Shown here: positions 5,858 through 9,199 of the stretch, piece by piece | Layout: every line of letters begins with the position of its first letter | Position numbering within the stretch: the stretch's first letter is position 1 | Assembly (NCBI GenBank): GCA_030643345.1 | Contig: DAOWMA010000056.1 | Span: forward strand, 1 to 9,199 | DNA: 9,199 bases | From: Spirochaetaceae bacterium | GTDB taxonomy: Bacteria; Spirochaetota; Spirochaetia; B11-G9 | Direction: 5' to 3' | Made by a program: the position numbers and the translations under genes | The notes under the pieces: model-generated | The model's database searches: none | What the model saw: the letters and a program-made list of their open reading frames with translations, nothing else | What the model was told of the DNA's origin: nothing

Positions 5858-7210
5858 TTATTCCGATTCTATTTGAAGTTTTTTCATTTTGTTATAAAGA
5901 GCTTTTCTCCCTATATGCAACAGTCTGGCAGCTTTTACTTTATTCCATCCCGATTCATCCAGGGCGCTTATAATTGTTTCTTTTTCAATAATATCAAGCT
6001 GGAACCGGTTATTAGTTTCTTTTTCAATTTCATTGGAAAGATTTTTTGTTGGTAAATAAGATTTAGTAATCGGACCTTTATTGGAGAATAAAATCATTCG
6101 TTCAACACAATTTTCAAGTTCTCTAACATTTCCGGGCCAGTTATATGTTAATAGTTCAGTTATTATTCTTCTATGGATCTGTTTTTTCTGTAGTCCATCT
6201 CTTCGGCAAATCTTATCAACAAAGTGATCTACAAGTAAAGGAATATCATCCTGCCTATCCCGTAAGGGAGGAGCACTTAATTTTACTACATTTAATCTAT
6301 AGTAAAGATCATTTCGAAAATTCCCAATTTCCATTTCGACTTTTAAATCTTTATTTGTTGCGGCAATAAGTCTGAAATTAACTTTAACAGGTTCCAATCC
6401 TCCAACAGGATAAAATTCTTTCTCCTGAATTACTCTTAACAGTTTTGCCTGCAGTGGCAGATTCATGTCTCCAATTTCATCCAGAAACAAGGTCCCTCCA
6501 TTTGCTGTCTCTATGCGTCCCTTTTTCTTTTTAGAGGCACCGGTAAATGAACCCTTTTCGTATCCAAATAATTCACTTTCAAGAAGATTATCCGGAAGGG
6601 CTGTGCAGTCTACTATAATAAGTGGTTTGTCTCTTCTGGGGCTTGTAAAGTGTATTGTTTTTGCTATCAACTCTTTACCTGTGCCGCTTTCTCCTTCAAT
6701 TAGTACATTTGTAGATGAACCGGCAATGGTAGTTATCATTTTGTTTAAATGAACCATTCCCGGACTTTTCCCAATAAGATTGTTTATTCCGTAGGCACCT
6801 TTTAATTCCTCGATCAGAATTGTATTCTGTTGATATATATCTTTTTGAGCTATTGCACGTTCAACTAACAGAGAGAGCAATTCATAATCAAGGGGTTTTG
6901 TCAGATAATTGAATGCACCTTTCTCCATAGCTTCCACTGCACTTGGGATAGATCCAAAAGCAGTAATAACTATAACAGGAAGGTTTGTATCTATCTCGTG
7001 AATTTTTTCTATCAAATCTATTCCTGAAAATCCAGGTAATTTGAAATCTGTTAAAATGATATCGGGTAATTCAGCTTTAACGAGTTTCAGAGCCTCTTCT
7101 CCTGAACCGGATAAAACAACTGTAAAGCCTTTTGCCTCAAAATAATCATTCAGTACTTCAAGAATATTCTGTTTGTCATCACAAATAAGAATAGTTTTTG
7201 TTTCATTCAT
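5858..7210 (-). CDS. NtrC-family sigma54-dependent response regulator
   Basis: This 450-residue cytoplasmic activator has three domains. The receiver (about 4-120) has acidic D11-D12, phospho-acceptor D55 in IILTDFKLPG, T83 and K105. The AAA+ domain (about 143-378) has Walker A GESGTGKE (173-180), the sigma54-contact loop GSFTGA (220-225), Walker B LFLDEIGD (241-248), sensor I ATNKDL (284-289), arginine-finger region FRNDLYYRLNV (298-308) and PGNVRELEN (359-367). A Fis-type helix-turn-helix ends the protein (about 409-446). The contact loop is GSFTGA rather than the commoner GAFTGA; the essential F-T-G is kept, so it should be an active activator. It starts one base after the kinase stop, so translation is probably coupled. 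The tctCBA operon with its sigma54 promoter follows on the same strand and is the obvious target. The architecture resembles DctD, ZraR and AtoC. A gene name cannot be given from sequence alone. Confidence 0.95.
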   Translation of the reverse strand: MNETKTILICDDKQNILEVLNDYFEAKGFTVVLSGSGEEALKLVKAELPDIILTDFKLPGFSGIDLIEKIHEIDTNLPVIVITAFGSIPSAVEAMEKGAFNYLTKPLDYELLSLLVERAIAQKDIYQQNTILIEELKGAYGINNLIGKSPGMVHLNKMITTIAGSSTNVLIEGESGTGKELIAKTIHFTSPRRDKPLIIVDCTALPDNLLESELFGYEKGSFTGASKKKKGRIETANGGTLFLDEIGDMNLPLQAKLLRVIQEKEFYPVGGLEPVKVNFRLIAATNKDLKVEMEIGNFRNDLYYRLNVVKLSAPPLRDRQDDIPLLVDHFVDKICRRDGLQKKQIHRRIITELLTYNWPGNVRELENCVERMILFSNKGPITKSYLPTKNLSNEIEKETNNRFQLDIIEKETIISALDESGWNKVKAARLLHIGRKALYNKMKKLQIESE

Positions 7211-7211
7211 T

Positions 7212-8573
7212 TTATAATTCCCTTATTGCCGGAATCTGTATTGTAACAAGTGTCCATTTATTCTGGATGCTTTCAATTTTAAGAGATCCGGAATATTTTT
7301 CAATCAGCAGCTGACTTATAAACAGTCCTAATCCGGTACCTTCCTTTTTACTTGTATAATATGGTTTGGAAAGGTACTGAAGCATATCTTTATCTATTCC
7401 GTATCCGTTATCTTCGATTGTTATTTCAACAAAGTCTGTATCAGAGTTTTTCTGTAATCGTGTAGAAATTCTGATTGTACCGGATTTACCCTCCATAGCC
7501 TGAACAGAGTTTACAATCAGATTCATAATAACCTGTTTTATGTGATGGGGCTCAAAGTATCCCTCAGTTTTTTCTTCGGTAAGATTTAACACAAGATCGT
7601 TTTTGTGTTGTCTGATATAATCGATCGTGAGGTTTTGAATATTCAGTATAAGTTTATTTATATCTATTTTCTGAAGTGACGATTCTCCGGGTTTTGAAAA
7701 ATCGAGAAAATTCCATATATAATCTGACAGTTCATTTATTTCATCTTCAATAATATTTGAATATCTTTTTACCCATTGATTATCCGGATTCTTCAATCTC
7801 AGCATTGTAACAGCGCCTTTCATAGGTTCAAGAGAATTTCTTATTTCATGAGCCATTGCCGAAGAAAGTCTTCCTGTAATTGTCAAACGTTCATTCCTTG
7901 TTCGGGAATCAATGTGTCCCTTAATATTAGAAATCATCAATCTGAAGGCGTTGGACAGGATACCGACTTCATCTGAAGAATGGTAAACAAAATCTGTTTC
8001 GAAATCACCATCTGATACTCTGGAGGCATATTCTGTAAGGTTGTTTAGGGGTGTGGTAATCTTTCTTGCCATTAGTAAAGCGATGGCAATTCCAAATAGA
8101 GTAAAGGCTATACCTACCAGAATATTTTTTAGAATTAATGATTGGAGGTCATCGTGGATATTCTCATCTGTCATTGTTATATACACATATCCTATATCAT
8201 CCTCTGCGAGGGTAAGAGGCATGAGATAGGTGTATCCATCTTCTAAAGACATTATTTTGGAATACCATGATTCACCAAGTACTATTAGATCATTGTTCAT
8301 TTTTACAACATGTTTGCTGTCGAGAATAGCTACATTTTCTACATCTTCGTCATTTGCAATACTAATACAATAACGGTACAAGGCAGCGTAATCTTTCTTC
8401 AAAAAAGAATCGAGAGAGGAAATTGCAGCAGTATGTGCCAGAGTTTTTCCTTTCTTTTTTATTGCATCCTTTAAGAACATGCCGTTTTGATTTATGTTGA
8501 TAGAAACCATCAGCGACGTTGTCAAAAAAATAAGACTTGAGATTGCAAGACTAAACTTGACTGAAAGTTTCAT
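7212..8573 (-). CDS. Membrane sensor histidine kinase paired with the NtrC-type regulator
   Basis: This 453-residue kinase has a membrane segment at about 7-26 and a periplasmic sensor of about 120 residues (28-147). The sensor's VENVAILDSKHVVKMNNDLIVLGES (78-102) looks like the core strand pair of a Cache/PDC-type domain. A second membrane segment (148-169) is followed by HAMP (about 170-222), then a dimerisation/phospho-acceptor domain with H242 in AMAHEIRNSLEP. The ATPase domain has N-box VIMNLIVNSVQAM (348-360), DNGYGID (388-394), KPYYTSKK and GTGLGLFIS (412-420). There is no PAS domain, so sensing should be periplasmic. The H-box and NtrB/DctB-like ATPase fit the NtrC-type partner. The ATG at 8573 follows AGGAGAAAT. 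The sensed ligand is unknown; a substrate of TctC or of the divergent binding protein is the natural guess. Confidence 0.93.
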   Translation of the reverse strand: MKLSVKFSLAISSLIFLTTSLMVSININQNGMFLKDAIKKKGKTLAHTAAISSLDSFLKKDYAALYRYCISIANDEDVENVAILDSKHVVKMNNDLIVLGESWYSKIMSLEDGYTYLMPLTLAEDDIGYVYITMTDENIHDDLQSLILKNILVGIAFTLFGIAIALLMARKITTPLNNLTEYASRVSDGDFETDFVYHSSDEVGILSNAFRLMISNIKGHIDSRTRNERLTITGRLSSAMAHEIRNSLEPMKGAVTMLRLKNPDNQWVKRYSNIIEDEINELSDYIWNFLDFSKPGESSLQKIDINKLILNIQNLTIDYIRQHKNDLVLNLTEEKTEGYFEPHHIKQVIMNLIVNSVQAMEGKSGTIRISTRLQKNSDTDFVEITIEDNGYGIDKDMLQYLSKPYYTSKKEGTGLGLFISQLLIEKYSGSLKIESIQNKWTLVTIQIPAIREL

Positions 8574-8594
8574 ATTTCTCCTGACATAATAGTA

Positions 8595-8610
8595 TTACTG
8601 GCAACAGTAA
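8595..8610. promoter_or_regulatory. Palindromic operator candidate between the divergent kinase and binding-protein genes
   Basis: TTACTG-gcaa-CAGTAA is a perfect 6+6 inverted repeat with a 4-base centre, the same geometry as the palindrome at 5830-5845, though the arms differ. It lies in the predicted leader of the kinase transcript and just upstream of the -35 box of the rightward promoter, so a bound protein could affect both. No regulator is assigned. Confidence 0.4.
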
Positions 8611-8612
8611 AC

Positions 8613-8641
8613 TTGATACTAAACATTATATAGAGTATTAT
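8613..8641 (+). promoter_or_regulatory. sigma70-type promoter of the PhnD-like gene
   Basis: TTGATA (8613-8618), a 17-bp spacer and TATTAT (8636-8641). A start about seven bases downstream (near 8648) falls only about two bases before the ATG at 8650, so the message would be essentially leaderless. That fits the absence of any Shine-Dalgarno sequence before this gene. Confidence 0.5.
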
Positions 8642-8654
8642 TACACGACATGAA
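8625..8654 (-). promoter_or_regulatory. Probable promoter of the histidine kinase-regulator operon
   Basis: A perfect minus-strand TATAAT (8630 to 8625) lies about 50 bases before the kinase ATG. The best -35 match, TTCATG (8654-8649), is poor and has an 18-bp spacer. The predicted start is near 8618. It overlaps the rightward promoter head to head, so the two may exclude each other. Confidence 0.4.
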
Positions 8655-9199
8655 TTTCAATTCTAAATATATTGTATTTATCTTTTTTTGCATAGTCAGT
8701 ATCCTCTTTTCACTATCTCTTGGTTCAGAGGAATTAAATTTCGGATATTCTTCCGGTGAAAATATCGTTTCAATAATTAAAAAATTCACTCCGATGATGA
8801 ACTATCTGGCCAGTAAGACCGGTATGAAAGTAAATTATAAAAGGACAATATCATATTCAGAAGCTCAGGAAGGGTTTACCAATGGTATTCTGGATATAGG
8901 TATATTGAACACTGTTTCTTTTTTGGCAATGGAAAACAGAAATGTGATTATACCCATAGCCGAGCGGAATAAAAAAGGGGAAAATACCTATAATACTTAT
9001 ATTGTAACACGAAAAGAAAGCCCCATAACGACTATATTCGATTTGCGGGGAAAAATACTTGCATTCGGGGATCCTGATTCAACCAGTTCAACCTTAATGC
9101 CAAAATATCTGTTTTCTAAATCAGGAATTGATATTGATATGGATCTGAAACAGTTCATCCATTTTCAAAAACAGGATTCCATCCTTTATGCTATTCTCA
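8650..9199 (+). CDS. PhnD-like periplasmic substrate-binding protein, 5' part only (runs off right edge)
   Basis: This open frame from ATG 8650 remains open at the window end, giving 183 residues. MNFNSKYIVFIFFCIVSILFSLSLG (1-25) is a signal peptide with a likely cut before SEEL; no lipobox is seen. The mature start LNFGYSSGENI, YSEAQEGFTNGILDIGILNTVSFLAM (69-94), ERNKKGENTYNTYIVTRKESPI and DLRGKILAFGDPDSTSSTLMPKYLF (131-155) follow the pattern of the PhnD family (PF12974), whose founding members bind phosphonate or phosphite for ABC importers. Many relatives instead bind other ligands or serve as sensory domains of histidine kinases. No ABC permease or ATPase gene is visible, but what follows is outside the window. 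The full protein could be a plain binding protein or the N-terminal part of a larger receptor. Its divergent position beside the kinase suggests a sensory role. Confidence 0.82.
   Translation, partial: MNFNSKYIVFIFFCIVSILFSLSLGSEELNFGYSSGENIVSIIKKFTPMMNYLASKTGMKVNYKRTISYSEAQEGFTNGILDIGILNTVSFLAMENRNVIIPIAERNKKGENTYNTYIVTRKESPITTIFDLRGKILAFGDPDSTSSTLMPKYLFSKSGIDIDMDLKQFIHFQKQDSILYAIL

Overview
The window is AT-rich, roughly 40% GC by eye. It carries an ordinary bacterial gene set with diderm-type features: periplasmic binding proteins with cleavable signal peptides and a sensor kinase with a periplasmic loop. The signal-peptide style of the binding proteins and the gene mix would fit a spirochaete, but this is a weak inference. 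There is no rRNA, no housekeeping marker and no mobile-element gene to fix the lineage. No tRNA, CRISPR array or transposase was seen.

Layout, left to right. (1) 1-460, minus strand: the 5' part of a gene that looks like a phosphoribosyltransferase; it leaves the window. It has its own good sigma70-type promoter. (2) 596-2322, minus: a two-gene phosphate operon, a PhoU-like DUF47 protein followed by a PiT-family phosphate permease. It ends at an elaborate set of competing inverted repeats (540-595). (3) 2495-2534: a hairpin terminator. (4) 2544-5481, minus: a complete tripartite tricarboxylate transporter (TTT) operon in the order tctC (binding protein), tctB (small membrane subunit), tctA (large membrane subunit). 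(5) 5482-5857: a gene-free control region. (6) 5858-8573, minus: a sensor histidine kinase and an NtrC-family response regulator, separated by one base. (7) 8574-8649: a short divergent promoter region. (8) 8650 to the right edge, plus: the 5' part of a PhnD-like periplasmic binding protein.

The central unit reads as one regulatory circuit. The response regulator has the AAA+ domain that activates sigma54 RNA polymerase. The DNA just upstream of tctC holds an exact -24/-12 sigma54 promoter (TGGCAC-N5-TTGC, minus strand, 5526-5540). About 260-300 bases further upstream lie two related 16-bp sites, one a perfect palindrome, spaced exactly 30 bp apart. They are good candidates for the enhancer sites of the regulator. 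The inferred model is that the kinase senses a periplasmic ligand, phosphorylates the regulator, and turns on uptake of an unidentified carboxylate through TctCBA. The divergent PhnD-like protein may be an accessory ligand sensor for the kinase. The wiring resembles rhizobial DctB/DctD more than the OmpR-type TctD/TctE system usually linked to TTT transporters.

The control region also contains a GC-rich, highly self-complementary segment (about 5621-5695) between the candidate enhancer and the promoter. It may be an intergenic repeat.
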